DNA from: an uncultured Hyphomonadaceae bacterium
GTDB lineage: Bacteria; Pseudomonadota; Alphaproteobacteria; Caulobacterales; Maricaulaceae
Reading direction: 5' to 3'
DNA length: 64,000 nucleotides
Assembly: GCA_913058335.1 (NCBI GenBank)
Contig: CAJXPX010000010.1
Span: 1-64,000 of the forward strand
Shown here: positions 20,613-29,639 of the stretch, in pieces
Layout: each line of letters opens with the position of its first letter
Numbering within the stretch: position 1 is the stretch's first letter
The notes under the pieces: model-generated
What the model was told of the DNA's origin: nothing
Database searches by the model: none
Seen by the model: the letters and a program-made list of their open reading frames with translations, nothing else
Program-made: the position numbers and the translations under genes

Positions 20613-21548
20613 TTAGCCCATGGCTCTCATGACGAGCCATATGAGATACCCGATATAGGCGGCCGTCATCAGGCCGCCTTCCCAGCGCGAAATTCGCTCG
20701 CGAGTTGCAGCGAAAGCGAACATAGCGACTGTCGCGGCGACGAGGACGACGCCATCCCAAATCGAAAATCCTGTCAGATTATTCAACGGAAAGACTATGC
20801 CGGTGATCCCTAAAACGGCGAAGACATTGAAGATATTTGATCCAATGATATTGCCAAAAGCAATTGCATTTTCTTTCTTTAAACTGGCCATAATGGACGC
20901 AAAAAGTTCCGGAGCAGAAGTGCCAACGCCGACGATGGTAATCCCAATAATGGCTTCCGGGACGTTATAGAATGTTGCGATGCCGGTTGACCCTTTAATC
21001 AGAATTTCTGCGCCAGCAATTAATAGCGCAATGCCAAACACGCTTATAATAAGCGCGATGGGCATGGAGAGGGACACAATTGAGACTTCGCTTTCGAACC
21101 CGCCTTTATCTGACCGAAAAAGCTGCACCATGTAAATAACGAAAATAGTCATTAAAACGCCTGCCGCCCAAACGGGAAGAACGCCAAAATATATAATTAA
21201 CAGGCAAATGACTGAGGCTAGCATCACGAAAAGGAAATCCAGGCCAAGGCGTCCTCTTGGGGCGGCCATGGGGTAGATCAGCGAACAGAGCCCCAATATC
21301 AAAAGCAGATTTATCGTATCTGAGCCAACAACATTTCCAAGCGCAATAGCGTCTTCCCCGCTTGCAGCGGCGCCGAAGCTGGCCACGAATTCCGGCATGG
21401 ATGTTCCAAAGCCGACAAAAGTTGCGCCAATTAGAGCCTTAGATAGTCCCATGCGGTTGGCAATGACGACAGAGCCCCGAACAAGGCACTCACCGCCGCC
21501 CATCAACAGGCCGAAACCGACCACGACAAAAACAATACTTAAAAACAT
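20613..21548 (-). CDS. Calcium/sodium antiporter (CaxA/YrbG family)
   Basis: A cation exchanger of the Ca2+:cation antiporter superfamily in the inner membrane. The 311-residue, highly hydrophobic product contains two inverted alpha-repeats with the signatures FVGFGTSMPEFVASFGAAAS (near residue 45) and ITIVGVGTSAPELFASIMAS (near residue 205), each followed by the GN(V/I)(V/I)GS motif (ALGNVVGSDTINLLLILGL and AFGNIIGSNIFNVFAVLGI). The start lies 3 bases after the stop of the DUF4349 gene, so it is the last gene of a three-gene operon with the M16 protease. Confidence 0.9.
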   Translation of the reverse strand: MFLSIVFVVVGFGLLMGGGECLVRGSVVIANRMGLSKALIGATFVGFGTSMPEFVASFGAAASGEDAIALGNVVGSDTINLLLILGLCSLIYPMAAPRGRLGLDFLFVMLASVICLLIIYFGVLPVWAAGVLMTIFVIYMVQLFRSDKGGFESEVSIVSLSMPIALIISVFGIALLIAGAEILIKGSTGIATFYNVPEAIIGITIVGVGTSAPELFASIMASLKKENAIAFGNIIGSNIFNVFAVLGITGIVFPLNNLTGFSIWDGVVLVAATVAMFAFAATRERISRWEGGLMTAAYIGYLIWLVMRAMG

Positions 21549-21551
21549 ATA

Positions 21552-22430
21552 TTAGATAGATTTCTTTTTTCGGCGGCGCCACATCCAGCGCAGTAGAAAG
21601 AGTCCCGGGAGGATTACGAAAAGCAGCCATGGAAGTATCCAGGCTAAAAAGCTGATGACGCCCGCCAAGCCTTGCGAGAGGTCGCTCAAAAAGTTTTTCA
21701 GGGCGGCGGCAATCGGGGCAAAGGCGCTGCGGCTCACGGCCACGCTTTGGGATTGATAGTTGATATTGACCTGAGACATAGTCACCCTTTGCCGTAACAC
21801 AGCCAAAGTTGTCGTCGCGCTTTCAATTTCGCTCTGAACGCGAGCAAGTTCTCGTTCTAGAGCAAGCAAATCCGGGAGCTCTGCGTCCCGGGTGGCGAGT
21901 AACCCTTGCAGGCGGTCGCGTAAAGTCGTTTGTGCTTTCAACCGTGCATCCGTGTCCAGAATGGAGCGGGTTAGGTCTTCAGCCGAAACAGAATTGGATG
22001 TCATGCGTCCATCCTGCTCGGTGACGGAGGCCTGTATTTGGCCCATAAAGCTATCGAGCCAGGCCGGTTCGGCGCGAAGGCTTAAATTGGCACTAACATA
22101 ATTATTATTATTATCATTGGTTGAAGAGGACAAAAGCTGGCATTTTTCAGGGCCAGCCTCCTGACATATCTCAGCATGGGATTTAGCCGTCGCCGCCACC
22201 GTTTTCGCAGGAAGTTCAAACCCGTAATTATAACGATAGGCGAGGTAGGATTGAGAGGTTGGGTTATCTGAGGTTAGAGGCGCAGGTTCTGAGGCCCCCT
22301 TGCTATAGGCCATATCACTTTCCATCGCGACAGGCGCCGGGGAGGGCTGACGGCCCTGAAATGAGTCAATGGTGCTTTCGTTGCAGCCTGCAAAGAATAA
22401 CAGGCTAAAAAGAAGGAGCAGAAACCGCAT
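21552..22430 (-). CDS. DUF4349 domain-containing lipoprotein
   Basis: A 292-residue envelope protein of unknown biochemical role. It has a lipoprotein signal (lipobox FFAGC, Cys16), a low-complexity stretch, then the DUF4349 core around residues 115-245, with a coiled-coil segment (DLLALERELARVQSEIESAT). A C-terminal transmembrane helix (SFLAWILPWLLFVILPGLFL) is followed by a basic tail. A lipid anchor at one end and a membrane helix at the other suggest it is held to the membrane at both ends. Its ATG directly follows the M16 stop (TAAATG), indicating translational coupling. Confidence 0.85.
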   Translation of the reverse strand: MRFLLLLFSLLFFAGCNESTIDSFQGRQPSPAPVAMESDMAYSKGASEPAPLTSDNPTSQSYLAYRYNYGFELPAKTVAATAKSHAEICQEAGPEKCQLLSSSTNDNNNNYVSANLSLRAEPAWLDSFMGQIQASVTEQDGRMTSNSVSAEDLTRSILDTDARLKAQTTLRDRLQGLLATRDAELPDLLALERELARVQSEIESATTTLAVLRQRVTMSQVNINYQSQSVAVSRSAFAPIAAALKNFLSDLSQGLAGVISFLAWILPWLLFVILPGLFLLRWMWRRRKKKSI

Positions 22431-25319
22431 TTATTCGGCCTTCTTGTTTAGAAGAACGATCTCGCCAAAACCAAGGTCATTTAAACGCGCCGCTTGCGAA
22501 GGCGCATCTCCGACCACGACAATTCGCATCGCTGCAGGGCGAATGTATTTGCTCATTAAGGCCTTTGCGTCGGTAAGCGTCATCGCTTTGACACGTTGCA
22601 TATTCTGGGTGTTGATATCATCGGGCAGGCCATTTCGGCTTATTTCCTGAACTAGGCGCAGTTTGTCACCAAGTGTTTCATTCTTGAGCGCTTGGCCGCG
22701 CAGCAATGCGTCTTTCGTTTCGGAAAGTTCTTCGCTCCCCATTCCTTCGACATGGTCTTTGAGAATGTCACTGATAAGCTCTAGACTTTCTTTCGTGGCA
22801 TTTGTCCTGACGGAGGTCTGAACGCCAAAGGTCCCGTTTGTCGCATTTCCGTTCGCATAAGATCGAATGCCATAAGTATATCCCTTATCGACTCGTAAGG
22901 TTGTGTTGAGCTTGGAGGTGTAAATCCCGCCGAGTGGGAAATTCAAGGCTTCCAATTCGGCAAATTTTGGATCGGTTACAGGCAGGGCAGGGCGCTCCAT
23001 TCGGATCACCGATTGTTTGGCCTCAGGAATGTTGTAGAAATAGATTGTTGTCTTATCGACTGGTTTTAGTTTTGGTAACGGCCCTATCTCTGGGGAGACC
23101 TCTACAGGATCTGCGATAGTTCCGAAAAGTTTTTTAGCTTGGTTCCTGTCAAAGTCACCGACAATGTTGAGCTTTGCGCGGGAGACATCGTAATAATCTG
23201 CGTGAAAGGTTTTGACAGCCTCTAGCGTGATGGCGCGAACCTGATCTTCCGATCCGGCGCCGGCGGTCGCTAAAGGTGTTTCTTCGGCGTATGCTAATTT
23301 ATCCGATTCCCGTAGAGCAACGAAATTGGGATTAGCCAGAGAGGCTACCGCATTTTGAGCGTAGCTCTCGCGCAATGTTTCGAACTCAGTTTTGTCGAAT
23401 GCGGGTTTATTGATGATATCGGATAAAAGCGCCACCGTTTCCGGCAGATTACGCGCTAAAGTTTTACCGCTAATCGTCGTGAATTGATCTCCTGTCGAGA
23501 CGGAAAGTTCCGAGCCTAGTTCCCCCAATGCCTCTTCAAAGGCCGCTGTATCGTACTTTCCGGCACCTTTGAGCAACATATCCCCCGTAAAGGCCGCTAG
23601 GCCGGGTGTGCTGAGTGGCGAGAGGTTTTTACCCGCGTCAAAATCAAGTGAGAATTCTATGAGAGGAACCTCTTCAGAGTGGATACCGAATATTTCCAAT
23701 CCGTTTTCTCCGTCTGCGTGCCAAATCGTTGGAGAGGGAAGGGTATAGCTTTCGCCAAAAGAGGGCTCCTTTGTGCGGTCAAAAGAAGAAGGGGACGGTT
23801 CAAAAATGCGGGCGTCTGGATCATAGGCGACGTCTTTTTCAGCGCCCTGAACAACAACTTCTTCAACCACCTCTGCTTTTTGCGCGCCTTCAAGGGCTAA
23901 ATCCAATTTCCCCATTGGGACAAAACTTGTCGCGATATAGGGTTGGTCTTTGATGTAACGAGTATATACGTCCATCACGTCTTCAGCGGTAACGGCACGT
24001 AAACGTTCAACATCCGTCGTGAAAAATCCAGGATCGCCTTTGAAAACATTATATTCACCCAGGGCGATAGCTTTGCCGAGAGCACTTTGAACTTCATCAT
24101 AAAGGGCAACTTCTGCCTCGGTTTTGATACGTTGCAATGCTTTTTCAGGAATACCCATTTGCTCAAAACGAGCGAAGGCCGTTTGGATGGCGGGGAGAAG
24201 ACCGTCCGTATCTTCTCCGGCTTTGGGCGAAATAAAGATATATAATTCGCCAGCCATTTCCTTCGTATAATTAAATCCGCTCACGCCTGTCGTTAATTGC
24301 TGTTCGTCAATGAGAACTTCATTCATTGGCGCCTGTTTCCCCTCGGTCAAATAGTCCAAGAGAATGTTGAGGGCATAGGAATCGGGGTGGTATTCTGGGA
24401 CAGCAGGCCAAGCCATTGTCAGTTGCGGAACAGTGGCGAAATTATCTTCGTGGTAAAATGTTTTCGTCTCTTCCAATGTTACAGGTTGGGGAGTGATTTC
24501 TGGAGTAGGATCTCCGGAGGGAATGTCTCCGAAATACTTTTTTACGAAAGTTTGAGCTTCATCCATATTGAAATCACCTGCAATCGTGACGGTGACGTTG
24601 TCTGGCTTGTACCATTTGGCAAAAAATTCTTTGGTGTCTTCCAATGTAGCATTTTCGAGGTCTTCCAAAGAACCAATTACCTGGTGGTTATAAGGGTGAC
24701 CTTCAGGGTAAATAGCTTTGCCTATGACGTATAGATTATGGCCATAAGGCTGATTGTCCACGCGTTGGCGTTTCTCATTTTTCACCACCTGCTTTTCACG
24801 ATCAATGACGTTTTGATTCACCGTATTGATGAACCATCCGAGTTTGTCAGCTTCGGCCCAGATAATCTTTTCCAAACCGTCCTTTGGAACGGCTTGGAAA
24901 TATTGGGTCATATCATTGGTCGTAAACCCATTCGTGCCTTCGCCGCCAATGCGGGTGTTCATTTCGTCTAGTCCTCCATAACCAAGATTTTCGGAATCGA
25001 GGAATAGAAGATGCTCAAATAAATGTGCGAAACCGGTCTTGCCGATGGTTTCGCGGCCGGACCCGACATGAGCGGCGAGATCAATTGCAACGACCGGATC
25101 GGATCTATCGACATGGAAAATAACGTCCAGACCATTTTCAAGGGTTATTTTTTCATAATCCAAGCTTGGCAGGGCGCGAACGCCTGACTCGGAAGCTGTC
25201 TCAGTTTCCGGAGTGGTTGCTTGAGTGGTTGCTTGAGCTTGGGCCGTTTCTGCCAAATTACAGGCAATGAAGCTCAGAGAGGCTATTAGCAAAGCCGCAT
25301 GTTTAAAACAAAGAATCAC
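22431..25319 (-). CDS. M16 family zinc metallopeptidase (pitrilysin/insulinase), exported
   Basis: A 962-residue protein with a signal sequence (an FIAC lipobox is visible) and two tandem M16 halves. The first half contains the inverted zinc motif HLFEH (near residue 100) and the downstream NEKRQ glutamate. The second half lacks HxxEH, as usual for the non-catalytic half. The role is probably degradation of peptides or signal fragments in the envelope. I favour the GTG start at 25319, 9 bases after AAAGGA; a TTG at 25325 is only 3 bases from it. It is the first gene of the M16-DUF4349-exchanger operon. Confidence 0.9.
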   Translation of the reverse strand: MILCFKHAALLIASLSFIACNLAETAQAQATTQATTPETETASESGVRALPSLDYEKITLENGLDVIFHVDRSDPVVAIDLAAHVGSGRETIGKTGFAHLFEHLLFLDSENLGYGGLDEMNTRIGGEGTNGFTTNDMTQYFQAVPKDGLEKIIWAEADKLGWFINTVNQNVIDREKQVVKNEKRQRVDNQPYGHNLYVIGKAIYPEGHPYNHQVIGSLEDLENATLEDTKEFFAKWYKPDNVTVTIAGDFNMDEAQTFVKKYFGDIPSGDPTPEITPQPVTLEETKTFYHEDNFATVPQLTMAWPAVPEYHPDSYALNILLDYLTEGKQAPMNEVLIDEQQLTTGVSGFNYTKEMAGELYIFISPKAGEDTDGLLPAIQTAFARFEQMGIPEKALQRIKTEAEVALYDEVQSALGKAIALGEYNVFKGDPGFFTTDVERLRAVTAEDVMDVYTRYIKDQPYIATSFVPMGKLDLALEGAQKAEVVEEVVVQGAEKDVAYDPDARIFEPSPSSFDRTKEPSFGESYTLPSPTIWHADGENGLEIFGIHSEEVPLIEFSLDFDAGKNLSPLSTPGLAAFTGDMLLKGAGKYDTAAFEEALGELGSELSVSTGDQFTTISGKTLARNLPETVALLSDIINKPAFDKTEFETLRESYAQNAVASLANPNFVALRESDKLAYAEETPLATAGAGSEDQVRAITLEAVKTFHADYYDVSRAKLNIVGDFDRNQAKKLFGTIADPVEVSPEIGPLPKLKPVDKTTIYFYNIPEAKQSVIRMERPALPVTDPKFAELEALNFPLGGIYTSKLNTTLRVDKGYTYGIRSYANGNATNGTFGVQTSVRTNATKESLELISDILKDHVEGMGSEELSETKDALLRGQALKNETLGDKLRLVQEISRNGLPDDINTQNMQRVKAMTLTDAKALMSKYIRPAAMRIVVVGDAPSQAARLNDLGFGEIVLLNKKAE

Positions 25320-25427
25320 AAGCAATTTTCCTTTTAAAGAAATGTTGTGGCAAATTAGGTCAAGAATTCAGGAATGTCGATAACTAAGGCGGGGGGTTAT
25401 ATTGCCTTTATAGGATTCAGAGCGTGT

Positions 25428-25922
25428 TTAGTTGTCGAACCGACCGGTTTCAGTATTCTTACGCAGATCCCGAGCCTTAAAAATGTGACCATTCATAATG
25501 CCGTAAACCCCGGGAGGCAGGGTTTGAACCGCAATCATGGCCCCGCCCATATTAAAGCCAGCATCAGAACGGCCAAGAGATTGCGGTCGCATAGCGCCCG
25601 TCAAGATAACTGTTTTCTCTCCGACTTTGCCATCTAGATATTGAGCGGTTAATTCCATTGTACCCGTGCCATGGGTGATGATGATATAATCTTCCGGTGC
25701 GTCTATGACGGCTTGGTGTATTTTGTCACGATGAACGCTGGACATGTTCAGGCTATCAATTTGAAACAAAATTTCCTGACGAACAGCGCGACTTCTGCCT
25801 TGTCTAAGGATTGCAGGCACTCTGGATTTGCCGTTGGGGTCGAAAATAAGACCTTCAGTCTTGGTATCATGGACTTTGTCCATTGTGCCACCGGTAATAA
25901 ATATCGCAATTTTATCAATCAT
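25428..25922 (-). CDS. Short asparaginase-domain protein
   Basis: The 164-residue product matches only the N-terminal domain of type I/II L-asparaginase. It shows the first nucleophile-loop motif ITGGTMDK (residues 9-16) and HGTGTM in place of the usual HGTDTM, near residue 85, then ILTGAMRPQSLGRSDAGFNM. Full asparaginases are about 320-340 residues, so the C-terminal domain is absent. It ends cleanly, and similar one-domain proteins are known, so it need not be a pseudogene. The Asp in HGTDTM that helps bind substrate is Gly here. Activity is uncertain. Confidence 0.75.
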   Translation of the reverse strand: MIDKIAIFITGGTMDKVHDTKTEGLIFDPNGKSRVPAILRQGRSRAVRQEILFQIDSLNMSSVHRDKIHQAVIDAPEDYIIITHGTGTMELTAQYLDGKVGEKTVILTGAMRPQSLGRSDAGFNMGGAMIAVQTLPPGVYGIMNGHIFKARDLRKNTETGRFDN

Positions 25923-26069
25923 ACGCGGCCTTTAATCTAGTTTTCCAGAAACCCCAAGGAGAAGACGAACGGCGCCTGAATCTCAGAAGAGCCCTGTATT
26001 TTTGTGTCTTCACCTTTTGTAATGACGCTGTCATGCCTATATAGGGCGTGAAGAGAAAAGGAGAACATT

Positions 26070-26432
26070 ATGCTTCTGACTATGATGAAAGGCAAAATTC
26101 ACCGGGCAACGGTGACACAAGCCGATCTACATTATGAAGGGTCCATCTCAATTGATCAGGACCTTTTGGAGCGCTCTGGTATCTTACCAAATGAGCAAGT
26201 GGATATTCTTAACATCACCAATGGCGAGCGGTTTACGACATATGCCATTACCGCACCTCGCGGTTCAAAGACTTTTGGTCTTAACGGCGCAGCAGCACGA
26301 CGTGTCCAGATCGGGGACAAAATTATTATTATCTCCTATTGCCAAATGGAAGCTGAAAAGGCCCGCAATTACGCGCCGGACGTCGTTCTCCTTGATGAGA
26401 ATAATGACGTTATTATCCCGCCTGTTCATTAA
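26070..26432 (+). CDS. panD: Aspartate 1-decarboxylase
   Basis: PanD converts L-aspartate to beta-alanine for pantothenate and CoA synthesis. It is made as a proenzyme that self-cleaves between Gly24 and Ser25 to form a pyruvoyl cofactor; HYEGS is at residues 21-25. The 120-residue length and [12 protein letters not shown] and [12 protein letters not shown] match the family. AAAAGGAG precedes ATG 26070. It is monocistronic here, without panB or panC. Confidence 0.95.
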   Translation: MLLTMMKGKIHRATVTQADLHYEGSISIDQDLLERSGILPNEQVDILNITNGERFTTYAITAPRGSKTFGLNGAAARRVQIGDKIIIISYCQMEAEKARNYAPDVVLLDENNDVIIPPVH

Positions 26433-26475
26433 GGTCGGACATCAGATACTTCTTAATCTAAATAAATAATTATGT

Positions 26476-26500
26476 AACGGGGCTCATGGCCCCGTTTTTT
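26476..26500. terminator. Terminator between panD and the SIMPL gene
   Basis: ACGGGG-CTCATGG-CCCCGT with a TTTTTTA run on the plus strand lies between two convergent genes. It serves panD; the minus-strand side has only a short A/T run. Confidence 0.75.
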
Positions 26501-27224
26501 ATTGTTCAATTGCGTAGCTAAGATTGACTGTCACCTCTAAAGATTGCTCCCCACTGGCAATTGGAGTCGGTGCGCTTTCCATTGAGTCATTTCTGAAACC
26601 CGCCTGCATCATCATGGGGCGGGGCTGCCCTCCGGTATTTGCTTCGCTCATATTTAATAACTTGCCGAGCTTGACGCCGGCGGCATCTGCCATTGTTTGG
26701 GCTTTTAACTTTGCCGCATTAATGGCTTTGGCCCGGGCTTCGTTCATGGCGTCATCTGGATTATCAATAGAGAAATCAATTCCACCAATATTGTTTACCC
26801 CTGATTTTACGAGAGCGTCCAGCATGGCGCCGACGGATTGTAAATCCTCACTTTTTGCTGTGACAGTGTTACGGGCCTCATATCCGTCAATTGTCGGGGT
26901 TTGGCGGTTTTGGTAATTATAGCGGGGTTGGAGCGAAAGCTGGCTGGTCTGGATGTTTTGCTCAGGAATTCCTGCGGCTTTTAACTCTTCAAAAACGGAA
27001 TTCATTTTAGTCGCATTGGCCATCATGGCTTGCCGAGCTGTCTTGCCTTCGGTCACGACACCCGCGCTCACTGTCGCGCGGTCGGGCGCTGCAGACGTTT
27101 TTCCGGTCGCGCTAACATCAAGGCTGGAAATTCGGCTTTCTGCCGGACTGACATTAGACACTGAGGCTGGCGCGCAAGCGGCAACGCCCAAAACGGCGAG
27201 TGAAGTAAGGGCAATTAAACGCAT
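26499..27224 (-). CDS. SIMPL (DUF541) domain lipoprotein
   Basis: A 241-residue exported protein of the SIMPL/DUF541 family, whose molecular role is poorly defined; members occur in periplasm and outer membrane. The signal ends in a lipobox GVAAC followed by APAS. The SIMPL core runs from ISSLDVSATGKTSAAPDRAT to the C-terminal LEVTVNLSYAIE. The start at 27224 is chosen because AAAGGAGA lies just upstream; the frame is open for 15 more codons (to 27269) without support. Confidence 0.85.
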   Translation of the reverse strand: MRLIALTSLAVLGVAACAPASVSNVSPAESRISSLDVSATGKTSAAPDRATVSAGVVTEGKTARQAMMANATKMNSVFEELKAAGIPEQNIQTSQLSLQPRYNYQNRQTPTIDGYEARNTVTAKSEDLQSVGAMLDALVKSGVNNIGGIDFSIDNPDDAMNEARAKAINAAKLKAQTMADAAGVKLGKLLNMSEANTGGQPRPMMMQAGFRNDSMESAPTPIASGEQSLEVTVNLSYAIEQ

Positions 27225-27398
27225 AAAATCTCCTTTATTTTCCACTATTATGTCGGGAGTACAGGGCAAATCAATGTCGAAATACTGTAATGTTCGAAAT
27301 CAAGCGGCTGCGAAAAAAATAAATATTTATCGTTTTTCAATATGTATTTGACATATCCTCTGTAAAATATTATCGAAAAACAATAAAGGAAGATTGTT

Positions 27399-28115
27399 AT
27401 GACATGTTTACAGAATAAGAAACAAATAAAAGTTGCTCTTGCGTCTATGCTTATTGTTGCCAGTGCCATGGGAACAACATTCAGCGCACAAGCTCACCCT
27501 GACCATGATGAAGAAACTGACCGCAAAAACCACGTTGAGCGGAGCTATGATTATCAGGGATTCGACAAAATTTCCGTCGTCGGAGTCTATAATATGGATG
27601 TGAAGGCCGGGGAATCGAGTTTCTCAATCAAGACGTCCGGGGAAGAACGATATATGTCTAATCTCAATGTCTATGTCGATGATGGGACTTTATATTTGGA
27701 AAATGACGAAGATGAAAAGACGCGGTCCTGGAGAGGAAAAAATAATAAAGGGATCGATATTACCATCACCCTGCCGTCGCTGAGTGGATTAGACGTCACG
27801 GGCATTGGTAACGGCGAAATATATGGAATTGACAGTGATGAATTTGAGGTAGATTTCGCCGGGTTAGGCGCAATGGAACTTTCAGGCCGCTGCGGTAAGT
27901 TTGACGCCGATTACGCCGGAATGGGCGAAATCGATGCGCGTGATCTTGAATGCGAAGACGTCACGATTGATATGTCGGGCATGGGATCCGCAAGCGTCTA
28001 TGCCTCAGAGAGTGTGGATGCCGACATGTCAGGCATGGGCAATATCGAAGTTTTCGGCAAACCTAAGAACGTGAAAAAAAGCAAAGGCTTTATGTCCTCT
28101 GTCGATATTCACTAA
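27399..28115 (+). CDS. Exported DUF2807 (head GIN domain) repeat protein
   Basis: A 238-residue protein with a signal peptide (cleavage probably after FSAQA, residue 32). After it comes a DUF2807 domain, a right-handed beta-helix-like fold seen in surface and putative adhesin-type proteins. About five short repeats are visible in the C-terminal half: DVTGIGNGEI, DFAGLGAMEL, DYAGMGEIDA, DMSGMGSASV, DMSGMGNIEV. The mature protein is very acidic. The stop codon overlaps that of the convergent nadB by 4 bases. The SIMPL gene is divergent upstream. Function in this organism is unknown. Confidence 0.8.
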   Translation: MTCLQNKKQIKVALASMLIVASAMGTTFSAQAHPDHDEETDRKNHVERSYDYQGFDKISVVGVYNMDVKAGESSFSIKTSGEERYMSNLNVYVDDGTLYLENDEDEKTRSWRGKNNKGIDITITLPSLSGLDVTGIGNGEIYGIDSDEFEVDFAGLGAMELSGRCGKFDADYAGMGEIDARDLECEDVTIDMSGMGSASVYASESVDADMSGMGNIEVFGKPKNVKKSKGFMSSVDIH

Positions 28116-29635
28116 TACAGAAAATCATAGGTTAGATAGGAAGAGCGAGCTGACTCTTTTGTCTGGGGAAAATCGTCGCGGAAATGTCCTCCGCGGCTCT
28201 CTTCCCGAGCAAGGGCAGCAGAGGCGATGATACGGGACGTTACAAGCGGATTAGCACGCCCAACTTGACCGATGAGCGTGTCGATATAATTAATGAGCTC
28301 ATTCAGGTCTTTAGCATTGCGCCGTACACCGCATTTATCAGTCATTGCGCGGCGTAGGCCTTCACTCACACTTTTTGTCATAGATAGCCACGGTTGAGAC
28401 CGAATTGTCGTGGCACGTTTTGGGGCGATCACCATATTATTGATTTGTGTGGCCGCACGTCCGCCAAACACAATCGCTTCCAGTAGAGAGTTACTTGCCA
28501 GACGGTTTGCTCCGTGAACCCCCGTGGCGCTGCATTCTCCTATAGCAAATAGACCGTCGAGATTGGTCTGCCCTACACTATTGGTGGCCAGTCCGCCCAT
28601 GTGATAATGCACCGCTGGAGACACAGGAATAAGCTGCGTGCGCGGATCAATTCCAGCTTTCATACAGCTGTCGAAAACTGTTGGGAATTCTTCATCAAAA
28701 TGGGCCCCTATCGCCTCTCGGCAATCCAAAAATGGTTGCCGTCCAGCTTGGATTTCTGCAAATATTGCCCGCGCAACATCATCTCTCGGGGCTAATTCAG
28801 CTTGCTCATGATAGCGGTGCATAAACCGCACACCGTCAGAATTAGTCAAGGTTGCGCCTTCGCCGCGTAGAGCCTCTGTCGCCAAAGGGGCCGGATCCCG
28901 GCCAACATCAATAGCTGTAGGATGAAACTGGACAAATTCCATATCCCGCATTTTTGCTCCGACAACGGCGGCCATACCCAAAGCGTCACCGCGGGCAGTT
29001 CTGGGGTTAGTCGTAACCGAGAATAATCCTCCAACCCCCCCGGTTGCCATTACGGTTATGTCGGCTTCGATGCCAAGTAATGCGCCGTCATCGCGCCGGG
29101 CCAGTGCGCCGGCAATGCCTCCATAACCATCTGTTAAAAGGCTCTCTGCGCGCCAACCTATCAGGCCTGTAATGTGATCGGCGGTTTGAACCTTCTTGAG
29201 CATAATATTGATGATTTCGCGTCCTGCCGTATCGCCTTTTACGCGGGCGACACGCGGCATAGAATGCGCGGCTTCCAACGAGAGATAAAGCCGATCTTGA
29301 TCGTCCCGATCAAATGGGACGCCCATTTCGGCCAGATCGTGTACCCGGGCGGGGCCTTCCTCGGATAGTATTTTAGCGATAGCCGGATCGACCAACCCGT
29401 CTCCGGCGGCAACCGTATCAGCGGCGTGACTCTCCGGTGTATCATCGGGGGATAACGCCGCGGCAATACCGCCCTGTGCCCAAGCTGACGCGGCTCCAAC
29501 TGTTGAGCGGCGTGATGTCAAAACGAAAACCGGACGCGGCGCGAGCTTTAAAGCTAAATACAGACCAGCCAAGCCTGCGCCAACGACCAGGACGGCGCCT
29601 GGCGGAAGGCGTTTTGTGTCGAGGGGAAACGACAA
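28112..29635 (-). CDS. nadB: L-aspartate oxidase
   Basis: NadB is the FAD enzyme that oxidises L-aspartate to iminoaspartate, the first step of de novo NAD synthesis. The 507-residue protein has the FAD dinucleotide motif VVGAGLAGLYLALKLA at the N-terminus, the GGIAAALSPDDTPESHAADT segment, and HYHMGGLATN and GLFAIGECSATGVHGANRLA later, as in fumarate-reductase-like flavoproteins. It begins 4 bases after nadA, so nadA-nadB form one unit. nadC, often third in this operon, is not here. Confidence 0.95.
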   Translation of the reverse strand: MSFPLDTKRLPPGAVLVVGAGLAGLYLALKLAPRPVFVLTSRRSTVGAASAWAQGGIAAALSPDDTPESHAADTVAAGDGLVDPAIAKILSEEGPARVHDLAEMGVPFDRDDQDRLYLSLEAAHSMPRVARVKGDTAGREIINIMLKKVQTADHITGLIGWRAESLLTDGYGGIAGALARRDDGALLGIEADITVMATGGVGGLFSVTTNPRTARGDALGMAAVVGAKMRDMEFVQFHPTAIDVGRDPAPLATEALRGEGATLTNSDGVRFMHRYHEQAELAPRDDVARAIFAEIQAGRQPFLDCREAIGAHFDEEFPTVFDSCMKAGIDPRTQLIPVSPAVHYHMGGLATNSVGQTNLDGLFAIGECSATGVHGANRLASNSLLEAIVFGGRAATQINNMVIAPKRATTIRSQPWLSMTKSVSEGLRRAMTDKCGVRRNAKDLNELINYIDTLIGQVGRANPLVTSRIIASAALAREESRGGHFRDDFPQTKESARSSYLTYDFLY

Positions 29636-29639
29636 GGTT

